From CAYPNF01 sp964411985 (lineage in GTDB: Bacteria > Verrucomicrobiota > Verrucomicrobiia > Limisphaerales > J093), in NCBI GenBank assembly GCA_964411985.1, contig CAYPNF010000019.1:62001-126000 (forward strand): 64,000 nucleotides of DNA. The letters run 5' to 3'. Every line of letters starts with the position of its first letter. The first letter of the stretch is position 1. This document shows, piece by piece, positions 45,209 through 52,445 of this stretch. The translations under genes and the position numbers were made by a program. Below the pieces are notes generated by a model, which did no database searches, was not told the origin of the DNA, and saw only the letters and a list, made by a program, of their open reading frames with translations.

Positions 45209-46141
45209 ATGACCCTCTCTCATTCGGTTTCACTGGTCGTCCTTTTGGGACTGCTTACGTCGTGCGAACCCGCGGGCCCGAAACCATCGGGGGAGGGCAC
45301 TACCGCGGACGTGTCGGTTCAGGCCAAACTCGATGGGGCGGGGCCCGTCTCGATCACCACCAAATCGGGCGTCGAGATGGTTTACATTCCTGGTGGCGAA
45401 TTCACCATGGGCAGTGACCGCGGGAACCCCGACGAAGCACCTCCGCATCGCGTCCGGCTGAGTCCGTTTCTGATCGACAAGTTTGAGGTGACGCACGAGG
45501 CGTTCGCCAAGGCGCAAATCCCTAATCCGTCGCATTGGCAGGATAGCCCGCAAAAACCGGTCGAGCGGGTCCGTTGGCGAGATGCCAAGCGCTATTGCAA
45601 CGAACGCTCCCTGCTGGAGGGTCTACAGCCGTGCTACAACGAGAAGACCACGGATTGGGAATGCAACTTCAGGGCTACCGGCTACCGGTTGCCGACCGAG
45701 GCTGAATGGGAATGTGCCTGCCGAGCCGGAACGGAGGGCCCCTACGACTTTGGGACCGCTGACAAGCTGCGCCAGCACGCGTGGATGGCGGAGAACTCCG
45801 ACCAAAAGACCCATCCGGTTGGCCAGAAGAAGCCGAACGGCTTCGGCATCTTCGACCTCTACGGAAACGTCTCCGAGTGGTGCGAGGACGTTTACAGCCC
45901 CACTTACTACCGTGAGAGTCCTGCGGTTGACCCGCAAGGCCCCGTGAACCCGGGCAAAGACGTCAAGCGCGTGATCCGGGGAGGTAGTTGGAAATCGAGT
46001 CCGGGCCAATGCCTGGCCACCGCCCGGCAGGGGGAAAGAACCGGGGACACAGATGCCTGTTTCTCTACCGACTTTTGCGGCTTCCGCTGCGTGCGTCGTG
46101 TCACCCTGGAGGAGTTGAGTGCTTTGAAAGGTTCGAAGTAG
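45209..46141 (+). CDS. SUMF1/FGE-fold lipoprotein B
   Basis: A 310-residue lipoprotein (SVSLVVLLGLLTSCEPAG, lipobox LLTSC). The SUMF1 fold covers about 52-305: EMVYIPGGEFTMGSDRGNPD, FLIDKFEVTHEAFAKAQIPN, YCNERSLLEGLQPCYNEK, YRLPTEAEWECACRAGTEGP, GFGIFDLYGNVSEWCEDVYS, RVIRGGSWKS and CGFRCVRR. As in lipoprotein A, the first of the two copper-binding Cys of FGE is changed (Ser) and the second kept. The pair is a gene duplication within one operon, and conservation of the same half-site in both suggests that this Cys serves something other than FGE catalysis. The MBOAT gene follows 33 bases later. Confidence 0.88.
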   Translation: MTLSHSVSLVVLLGLLTSCEPAGPKPSGEGTTADVSVQAKLDGAGPVSITTKSGVEMVYIPGGEFTMGSDRGNPDEAPPHRVRLSPFLIDKFEVTHEAFAKAQIPNPSHWQDSPQKPVERVRWRDAKRYCNERSLLEGLQPCYNEKTTDWECNFRATGYRLPTEAEWECACRAGTEGPYDFGTADKLRQHAWMAENSDQKTHPVGQKKPNGFGIFDLYGNVSEWCEDVYSPTYYRESPAVDPQGPVNPGKDVKRVIRGGSWKSSPGQCLATARQGERTGDTDACFSTDFCGFRCVRRVTLEELSALKGSK

Positions 46142-46174
46142 CCGAGGCAAACACCCCCAATCCTTTCCAACGCC

Positions 46175-47776
46175 ATGCTCTTTCACACCTGGCCTTTCTT
46201 GGTCTTCCTCATGGTGGTGCTGCCGGTGTTTTTCGCTCTCCGAAGAACATCACTATGGCTGCCATGGTTGACGCTGGCCTCGTACTTCTTTTACGGCTGG
46301 TGGAATCCCTACTACCTGCTGTTGGTCCTATATTCCACCTTCCTCGATTTTGGTCTCGTGGCTCTCATGGACCACTGTCCGCGAGAGGGGGGGAAGGTCG
46401 ATGTAATGGGACGTCTCACCCGCCTGCGCTTTGGTGACCGGGTGCTCAAAGTCGCGTTCCTCGGCTCGGTTCTGGCCGCTGTGGGAATCCTATGCCTGGC
46501 GGTGGTAGGTCCCAAGACCCTTCGGCCCACAATGGCAGGGCTGGGTGTGTTGGTGCTGCTTATGGGGTTGGGAGCTCTCTACAGCAGTCGTAAAATCTGG
46601 CTCCTGATAAGCCTGGTCAACAACCTGGCTCTGCTGCTTTTCTTTAAGTACGCGCGTTTCTTCGCCGAGAACCTGAACGTGGTATTTTCTTGGCTCCACG
46701 TGCCCTTCAAGCTGGCCGACCCCTCGACCCTCATGCCCTTTGGGTTCCAGTATCTGCTTCCCGTCGGTATTTCGTTTTTTACTTTCCAGTCTCTGAGTTA
46801 CACGATCGATTTCTATCTGGGCAAGGTGCATCGTGAACGGCATTTTCTGCGGTTTGCCACCTTCGTCTGTTTCTTCCCGCAACTCATGGCGGGCCCCATC
46901 GAGCGCGCTCGCCACCTGTTGCCACAGTTCAATCAGTTCCCGCCGGTGCGCCTGCAAAACTTCACCGATGGCGCTTCCCTGTTTCTCGTCGGGCTCTTCA
47001 AGAAACTGGCGCTGGCCAACTATCTGTCCTTCTACGTCGAGCGGGTCTATGACAACCCCGGCAACTTTGGCGCCCCAGCCCTGTTCCTCGCCACCGTGGC
47101 TTTCGGATGGCAGATCTTCTTCGACTTCAGTGGCTACACCGATATGGCGCGCGGCGTGGCGAAGTTGATGGGTTTCAACCTGATTCTCAACTTCAACAAT
47201 CCCTACCTCGCTACCGGTCTGGGTGAATTCTGGTCGCGCTGGCATATCAGCCTCTCCAGCTGGTTCCGCGACTACGTCTACATCCCCTTGGGGGGCAACC
47301 GGGGAGGGACTCTGCTTACCTATCGCAACCTGTTCCTCACGTTCTTGATCTCTGGTATTTGGCACGGTGCCAATTGGACCTTTATGATCTGGGGAGCCTT
47401 GCACGGCCTGGGGGTGTTGATCACCCGGGAACTGGAGCGGTCGGCCACCTATCGCGAGCGAGTCCCGAAGTGGGTGAAGCAGTTCGGGGTGTTTCTTTTC
47501 GTTTCCTTTACCTGGATCTTTTTCCGCGCGGACAACCTGAGCACTGCCTGGTTGATCGTGCGGCGTATCTTCTCCTCTGCTTGGAGTGACCCTCAGATCC
47601 CCGGGCTCATGTTGCTCCTCATGGCAGTAGTCTGGCTCTACCAGTTCCTGTACGAATCGAGGCTCAGGGAGTATCTTGCGGCCACTCCGGTTCGCGTCAG
47701 CCTCGCGGCTGCCATGATTGTCTACCTCTGCGTCTGTTCGTCCGGGGGCGGCGCGTTCATCTATTTCCAGTTTTGA
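46175..47776 (+). CDS. MBOAT-family membrane-bound O-acyltransferase (AlgI-like)
   Basis: A 533-residue protein with about twelve membrane segments. It has the AlgI-type signatures LPVGISFFTFQSLSYTIDFY, FVCFFPQLMAGPIERARHLL, FDFSGYTDMARGVAKLMGFN, EFWSRWHISLSSWFRDYVYI, PLGGNRGG and the catalytic His397 in SGIWHGANWTFMIWGALHG. AlgI-class proteins move acyl groups, usually acetyl, across the inner membrane for O-acylation of surface polysaccharides, handing them to periplasmic SGNH proteins. Here the SGNH partner gene follows after one base. The acceptor polymer is unknown; no alginate or other glycan synthesis gene adjoins. Confidence 0.94.
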   Translation: MLFHTWPFLVFLMVVLPVFFALRRTSLWLPWLTLASYFFYGWWNPYYLLLVLYSTFLDFGLVALMDHCPREGGKVDVMGRLTRLRFGDRVLKVAFLGSVLAAVGILCLAVVGPKTLRPTMAGLGVLVLLMGLGALYSSRKIWLLISLVNNLALLLFFKYARFFAENLNVVFSWLHVPFKLADPSTLMPFGFQYLLPVGISFFTFQSLSYTIDFYLGKVHRERHFLRFATFVCFFPQLMAGPIERARHLLPQFNQFPPVRLQNFTDGASLFLVGLFKKLALANYLSFYVERVYDNPGNFGAPALFLATVAFGWQIFFDFSGYTDMARGVAKLMGFNLILNFNNPYLATGLGEFWSRWHISLSSWFRDYVYIPLGGNRGGTLLTYRNLFLTFLISGIWHGANWTFMIWGALHGLGVLITRELERSATYRERVPKWVKQFGVFLFVSFTWIFFRADNLSTAWLIVRRIFSSAWSDPQIPGLMLLLMAVVWLYQFLYESRLREYLAATPVRVSLAAAMIVYLCVCSSGGGAFIYFQF

Positions 47777-47777
47777 T

Positions 47778-48965
47778 ATGCAGACCCCGTCGGCACTCTC
47801 AACACCTCACCGGATTTCGCCTGACTCCGCAGGAAAGGACGTTCCGTTTGGCGTCAATGAAATGAGGCTCAACGCCCGGCAGTGGGTCGCCACGTTTCTC
47901 ATCGTGGGGCTGGTCTGGCTCATGACCCCCTGGGTTTGGGAGCGACTAGAGCGGTTCGAGACCGGCCCGAACTACCGCATTCCCTATCAGCTCAGTAAGG
48001 ACTACTGGCTTTACGGCCGACGTGTGGCTCAGGCGCTTGGCCCCGACCGCATTCCCGTGCTCGGAGATTCCGTGGTTTGGGGGGAATATGTGGCTCCGGA
48101 CGGCACCCTATCGCACTTCTTAAACCGGGAGGTTGGAACCGTCGATCGCTTCGTCAACCTGGGTTTGAACGGCCTGTTTCCACTCGCTCAGGAAGGTTTG
48201 GTAAAGTACTACGCTAGGCCGCTCCGCCATCAAAAGGTGATCGTGCAATGCAACGTTCTCTGGATGACCAGTCCCAAGGCGGACCTGAGCTCAGAGAAAG
48301 AGGAACTCTTCAACCACTCCCGTCTGGTGCCTCAGTTCAGCCCCAGGATTCCATGTTACCGGGCCGATTCCAACGAACGGATCAGCGCCCTCTTGCAGCG
48401 AGAGTTCGGGTTTCTACAGTGGGTGGGCCACCTGCAAAACGCCTATTTTGGACAAAAGAGCGTCCTGAGCTGGACCCTCGAGGAGGATGGCGGCAGTCCG
48501 GGGCGGTACCCCAACGCACTCCGAAATCCGTTGGCGCAGATCTCGCTTACGGTTCCTGAGGCCTTGCAGAAGGACCCGGATCGCGGGCCCCAGAGTCCCC
48601 GGCATCGGGCTTGGTCGGCCAATGGCGAAGGCACGGCGCACTTTGAGTGGGTTGACCTTGATGTCTCGCTTCAGTGGCGTGCTTTTCAGCGCGTGGTGGC
48701 CACCTTGAAAACGCGCGGGAACCATGTGCTGGTGGTCCTTGGGCCTTTCAACGAGCACATGCTGGCGGAGGCAAACCGCCCAGCCTACCGACGCTTGCGA
48801 GACGGGATCGCCGCATGGCTGAGCCAAAACCAAATACCGACCGTGTCCCCCGAGCCTCTGCCCAGCCACCTTTACGCTGACGCCAGCCATCCGCTCACTG
48901 AAGGTTATGAGCTGCTGGCCAGGCGGCTCCACCAAAGCCCGCAGTTCCAGGCGTGGCTGAGATAA
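47778..48965 (+). CDS. SGNH-hydrolase-fold protein, AlgJ/AlgX-like acetyl-transfer partner
   Basis: The start chosen is ATG at 47778, one base after the MBOAT stop (395 residues); the frame is open 20 codons earlier inside the MBOAT gene. A membrane anchor near residues 36-52 (VATFLIVGLVWLMTPWVW) is followed by an SGNH domain: nucleophile Ser98 in VLGDSVVWGEYV, the Gly/Asn block NLGLNGLFPL, and the D368-A-S-H371 dyad in LYADASHPLTEGYELL. This is the layout of periplasmic O-acetyltransferases that take acetyl from an MBOAT protein and put it on a polysaccharide. It ends one base before the stop of the convergent CinA-like gene. Confidence 0.87.
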   Translation: MQTPSALSTPHRISPDSAGKDVPFGVNEMRLNARQWVATFLIVGLVWLMTPWVWERLERFETGPNYRIPYQLSKDYWLYGRRVAQALGPDRIPVLGDSVVWGEYVAPDGTLSHFLNREVGTVDRFVNLGLNGLFPLAQEGLVKYYARPLRHQKVIVQCNVLWMTSPKADLSSEKEELFNHSRLVPQFSPRIPCYRADSNERISALLQREFGFLQWVGHLQNAYFGQKSVLSWTLEEDGGSPGRYPNALRNPLAQISLTVPEALQKDPDRGPQSPRHRAWSANGEGTAHFEWVDLDVSLQWRAFQRVVATLKTRGNHVLVVLGPFNEHMLAEANRPAYRRLRDGIAAWLSQNQIPTVSPEPLPSHLYADASHPLTEGYELLARRLHQSPQFQAWLR

Positions 48966-48966
48966 C

Positions 48967-50241
48967 CTATTTGACCCACTGGCGGAGCTGGGCGAGGACG
49001 CGGGTGGTCAGAGAAGGGCCAATGGTCTCCGGGGAGCCGGTGACGGGCAGACGGTGGGTTCGGACGGGGCTATCGCCGAGCGTCAAACGGAGAGTGACGA
49101 ACGTCGCTTTCTGACCGTCGGTTTCCACTGGCCCGACCCAGAGCACTCCCTGACTACCGCTAAGCTGGCGCGCCCGGATCGCTAGCTCGTCCGGGGATTC
49201 CCCTGCAGCAGTCAACATCGCCTTGAGGGTTTGGCTACCGGGGGAGGCCCACGCCCCTTTGAGGATGGTGCTCCCATCACTGGTCGCGGCCAAGGCAGAG
49301 GCTACTGCGCCGCCCGAGCCCAACTCTACAAGAGCCAAAGTCACACCATTACGTTTCAACGCCTTGACCGTCTCCTGCTCGAGCGTGGATCCATCCTCGC
49401 CGTAGCAAGAGTCACCGAGGTGCCGCAGGATCTCCTGTTTGAGCGTGGCCAAACGCGCTGCAGCATTCGGGGTCGCATCCGGCAGCGAGAACGAGAAGTC
49501 CACCCGCGCACCTTCGAACGCGGAGGATTGGATGATGTCTGGCGCGATGGCCACCTTGTCCTTGAGAACCTGGTCGATGGCGGATTGGCCCAGGCCCACG
49601 AACCGGAGGGTAAGGGAAGCGCTGGGCGGCCGCACACCGTAGCGCTTCATGAGCCAGGGAACCACCTGACCCAGAACCATCGGCTGCAGTTCCCGAGGGG
49701 GGCCAGGCAAGGCGATGATCGGGATCGGCAAAGCGTCAAACCGCAATCCCACGGCGCTACCGGTGGTGTTGGTGAAATACCCGCCCCGCACCGGCGTCTC
49801 GGCCTGGCGCCGCAGGTTTGCGGCCAATTGGGCATCCTTTCGGCCGAACCGTTTCTCGAGCAAATCAATCACTGCCGGGTTTTCTTCCAGCGCGATGCCC
49901 GTGAACTCGGAGATGGACTGCCGGGTAACATCGTTTTCGGTCGGCCCCAGACCGCCAGTCACCAGGATCAGGGTAGCGTGGTTGGTGGCGAAGGCTAAGG
50001 CCTCCTCAATGTGGCCGGGGCGGTCGTCTACGATCATCGAGCCAACGCAATGCAGACCAAAGGGCCGCAGGGTCCGGGTGAGAAAGAGGGTGTGCGCATC
50101 GGCGTAGGCCCCATCCAGGATCTCTGTCCCCGTGATGAGCACCACGTAGGTCCGGTCCACTGTCCGAACGGGTTCGGCATTCCAGGCCAATCCTGACCCC
50201 AGAATGGCGCTCAACAACCAAAAGCAAAGACGCATCTTCAT
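48967..50241 (-). CDS. Exported CinA-family protein
   Basis: The start chosen is ATG at 50241 (MKMRLCFWLLSAILGSGLAW), which gives 424 residues with a convincing signal peptide; longer readings bury it. The N-terminal half is the CinA/MoCF-type domain (VLITGTEILDGAYADAHTLF, LRPFGLHCVGSMIVDD, LILVTGGLGPTENDVTRQSI, IIALPGPPRELQPMV). The C-terminal half matches the PncC/CinA nicotinamide-nucleotide amidase domain in layout (LEQETVKALKRNGVTLALVE), but its A-E-S-C-T-G-G motif reads V-E-L-G-S-G-G, losing the active-site Ser. CinA normally works in the cytoplasm in NAD recycling; export is unexpected. The amidase half is probably dead and the ADP-ribose-hydrolase half may be reused. ATG 50235 is an alternative start. 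Confidence 0.85.
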   Translation of the reverse strand: MKMRLCFWLLSAILGSGLAWNAEPVRTVDRTYVVLITGTEILDGAYADAHTLFLTRTLRPFGLHCVGSMIVDDRPGHIEEALAFATNHATLILVTGGLGPTENDVTRQSISEFTGIALEENPAVIDLLEKRFGRKDAQLAANLRRQAETPVRGGYFTNTTGSAVGLRFDALPIPIIALPGPPRELQPMVLGQVVPWLMKRYGVRPPSASLTLRFVGLGQSAIDQVLKDKVAIAPDIIQSSAFEGARVDFSFSLPDATPNAAARLATLKQEILRHLGDSCYGEDGSTLEQETVKALKRNGVTLALVELGSGGAVASALAATSDGSTILKGAWASPGSQTLKAMLTAAGESPDELAIRARQLSGSQGVLWVGPVETDGQKATFVTLRLTLGDSPVRTHRLPVTGSPETIGPSLTTRVLAQLRQWVK

Positions 50242-50416
50242 AATGTGATCCGCCCGAAAGTTGCTCCAGAGCATGCCGGCTGTAAAAGCTTTTTCCCGAG
50301 TGCCTGCAGATTTCCACAAGATCCCAGCCCCCCCTTCCGACGATGCTTTTGCCAATTACGAGTTGACTGCGGCGGGCGAAGGGGGAGATTAACCCCATAA
50401 CCCGGAACCAGTTTCT

Positions 50417-51373
50417 ATGATCGCCCCAAAAAGCAATTCTCCGATCCGAACCGGCACCTCAACACCATGGGCGTCACTGCACCCGCCGAGGTGTGCCGGC
50501 TTCACCCTCATCGAGCTGCTGGTCGTCATTGCCATCATTGCCATCCTGGCCGGAATGCTGCTGCCCGCGTTGTCCAAGGCCAAGACCAAGGCTCAAGGCA
50601 TCAAGTGCCTCGGCAACATGAAGCAGCTGTCACTCGCTTCTCGCCTCTATAGCGATGACTACCGTGGATTGTTCTTTCCCAACACCTATGGCGGTGACGG
50701 ATGGGTTCGCGGGGTCCTCGATTTCAACGGAGCCAATGCGGACAATTGGGATCGTGACTCCCTCGTCAGCCCGAAGAGCGCTGTGCTCGGCCCTTATACC
50801 ACCGAGCCGGGCATCTACCAGTGTCCTGGCGATTGGACTACCGTGAAACGTCCGGGAGTCGGGGTGGTGCGGCGAATCCGCAGTGTCGCCGCCAGCCAGG
50901 CGGTTGGCACCTGGTCCGATGGTAAGTCCCCGACCATGGGCTATTGGCTGGACTCAGGGTTGGTTGGTGGCTCGCTCACCAATCCCGGCGGGAAATGGCG
51001 GGTCTATGGTCGAGAGTCGGACATCGTCAGTCCCTCTCCCTCCATGCTCTGGGTGTTTATCGATGAGCACCCCGCCAGCATCAATGACGGTGGGTTTGGT
51101 TTTCGCATGCCGAACACTTTTGCCGACACCAAGAGCCTTGGATGGGTGGACTTTCCTGCCGGTTTCCACAACAACGCGGGGGCTCTCTCCTTTGCCGACG
51201 GACACGCTGAGACGCACCGGTGGATCGAATCGACCTCTCGTGGCCCTGGGGGCTTGGATGCGAAGGTCACCGATTTTGCCAAGCTCAACAAGGGCAACAT
51301 TGCGAACAACCGCGACATCTGGTGGATGGCACAACGCACTTCGTCGCTGGACAATGGGCAGGATCCCTGGTGA
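50417..51373 (+). CDS. Prepilin-type N-terminal methylation-domain protein (pseudopilin-like)
   Basis: A 318-residue protein with a 28-residue basic leader, the cleavage-site helix GFTLIELLVVIAIIAILAGM, LLPALSKAKTKAQGIKCLGN and a C-terminal HNNAGALSFADGHAETHRWI (FADG box). The mid-section GIYQCPGDWTTVKRPGV and SMLWVFIDEHPASINDGGFG is shared with the paralogue ending at 40029, and both end in a similar N-N-R-D-x-x-W-x stretch. Divergent from the exported CinA gene, with 175 bases between the starts. Exported, processed by prepilin peptidase; function not settled. Confidence 0.9.
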   Translation: MIAPKSNSPIRTGTSTPWASLHPPRCAGFTLIELLVVIAIIAILAGMLLPALSKAKTKAQGIKCLGNMKQLSLASRLYSDDYRGLFFPNTYGGDGWVRGVLDFNGANADNWDRDSLVSPKSAVLGPYTTEPGIYQCPGDWTTVKRPGVGVVRRIRSVAASQAVGTWSDGKSPTMGYWLDSGLVGGSLTNPGGKWRVYGRESDIVSPSPSMLWVFIDEHPASINDGGFGFRMPNTFADTKSLGWVDFPAGFHNNAGALSFADGHAETHRWIESTSRGPGGLDAKVTDFAKLNKGNIANNRDIWWMAQRTSSLDNGQDPW

Positions 51374-51696
51374 TTAGACTGAGCGGATAGTGGGCTGGCT
51401 AGTGGATGAGATGAGAAGACCAGGGCAGGGCCCGGAAAGGCGCCAGGATGGGGGTCGATGAGTAGGCCTGGGGGTTCGGGGGGATTTCGGCAAAGGGGGC
51501 AGAAAGTCAATGGCGAGGGTGAAGTGAGAGTAGCTCACTTCCTGGAGTTTGAACTTTACAGGGCCTGCTGGTCTTCTATCCTCGGTTCAGGAAGGTGAAA
51601 ACTGCCCCCCAATCTCGTACCTAATCGGGCGTGTTCGCCGATGAACGGGAGCTCAAATCAGGGGGCATTGAACATACAGCAAAGGAGAGGTGATTC
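51374..51696. other. Intergenic region with inverted repeat and strong ribosome binding site
   Basis: 323 bases without a gene. The left half is G-rich and featureless. A perfect 8-bp inverted repeat (GAAGTGAG, 5-base spacer, CTCACTTC) stands at 51521-51541. AAGGAGAGG at 51682-51690 is one of the few clear Shine-Dalgarno sequences in the window and fixes the start of the next gene at 51697 or 51700. Confidence 0.55.
51521..51541. promoter_or_regulatory. Perfect inverted repeat, possible operator or small hairpin
   Basis: GAAGTGAG at 51521-51528, spacer AGTAG, CTCACTTC at 51534-51541. It lies about 155 bases upstream of the zinc-ribbon gene and 150 bases after the pseudopilin gene. No T-run follows, so an operator is as likely as a hairpin. 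Confidence 0.35.
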
Positions 51697-52359
51697 ATGA
51701 TGGTTCCAGTCAAGATCCAATGTGGATGCGGGCAGCGCTATGCGTTCGACTTAGAGACCGCGGATGGACGGATGCCCGCACCGGTGGCTTGTCCCGCCTG
51801 TGGGGTGGACGGCACTTCAGTGGCTGAGGCGGTAGCGACTCAAGCAGTTCAAGCGCGACCCCAAGTGGTTGCGAGGTCGGGCAACAGACCTGGCTTTCAA
51901 CCTCATGCCGCTGCGATGTCGGATGATTCGGGCGGCCCAGCCGCAGGACAGGCGGTGATTGTTCCGGCGTCCAAGCGGCTTCCTGGCCAACTGGAGCCTA
52001 CTCAAGCACTGCACGAGGCTCGGGCGAAAGTACTGTGGGGTGATACGCGCGAAGACGTCGTCAAGTTTCTGAGTCTTCATGGGATGGGTCGCGAGGAAGC
52101 TGCGGAACTGGTGCAGCCGATGTTTCAGGAGCGAGCTGCCACCATTCGCTCGACCGGCCTGAGGAGGATTCTGAGTGGTTGCGGCATGATCTGTGTTCCG
52201 ATCGTTGCCTTCGTGTGCTTCTCCAGGATGGGGGTGCTTCCCATCAAGCTCTTCGCGATGACCGTGGCGGTAGGGTTGTGGGGCGCGTGGAGGGCGCTCA
52301 ATGGAGGGATCATGCTCGCCTCCCCGGGCACGGCATCGGGCGACGTAGCCGAACACTAG
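51697..52359 (+). CDS. Zinc-ribbon membrane protein of unknown function
   Basis: A 220-residue protein. Residues 8-36 hold C-G-C-G-Q-R-Y-A-F and C-P-A-C-G, a zinc-ribbon-like pair. Residues about 50-105 are a low-complexity Ala/Gln/Pro linker; a helical stretch follows (VLWGDTREDVVKFLSLHGMG, REEAAELVQPMFQERAATIR); residues about 158-205 are two membrane segments (ILSGCGMICVPIVAFVCF, LFAMTVAVGLWGAWRALNGG). The same order of zinc ribbon, helical region and two C-terminal membrane helices occurs in uncharacterised Verrucomicrobiota and Planctomycetota proteins. The start is supported by a strong ribosome binding site 6 bases upstream. No function is assigned. Confidence 0.75.
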   Translation: MMVPVKIQCGCGQRYAFDLETADGRMPAPVACPACGVDGTSVAEAVATQAVQARPQVVARSGNRPGFQPHAAAMSDDSGGPAAGQAVIVPASKRLPGQLEPTQALHEARAKVLWGDTREDVVKFLSLHGMGREEAAELVQPMFQERAATIRSTGLRRILSGCGMICVPIVAFVCFSRMGVLPIKLFAMTVAVGLWGAWRALNGGIMLASPGTASGDVAEH

Positions 52360-52445
52360 GAGGGTGAGGGGATTCCGGGGCCGGGCTCTCCCCTGGAAGT
52401 GGCTTCTCTCTTGTGCCGCTCAGGTCGCCTGCGTAGGCTCGCGGG

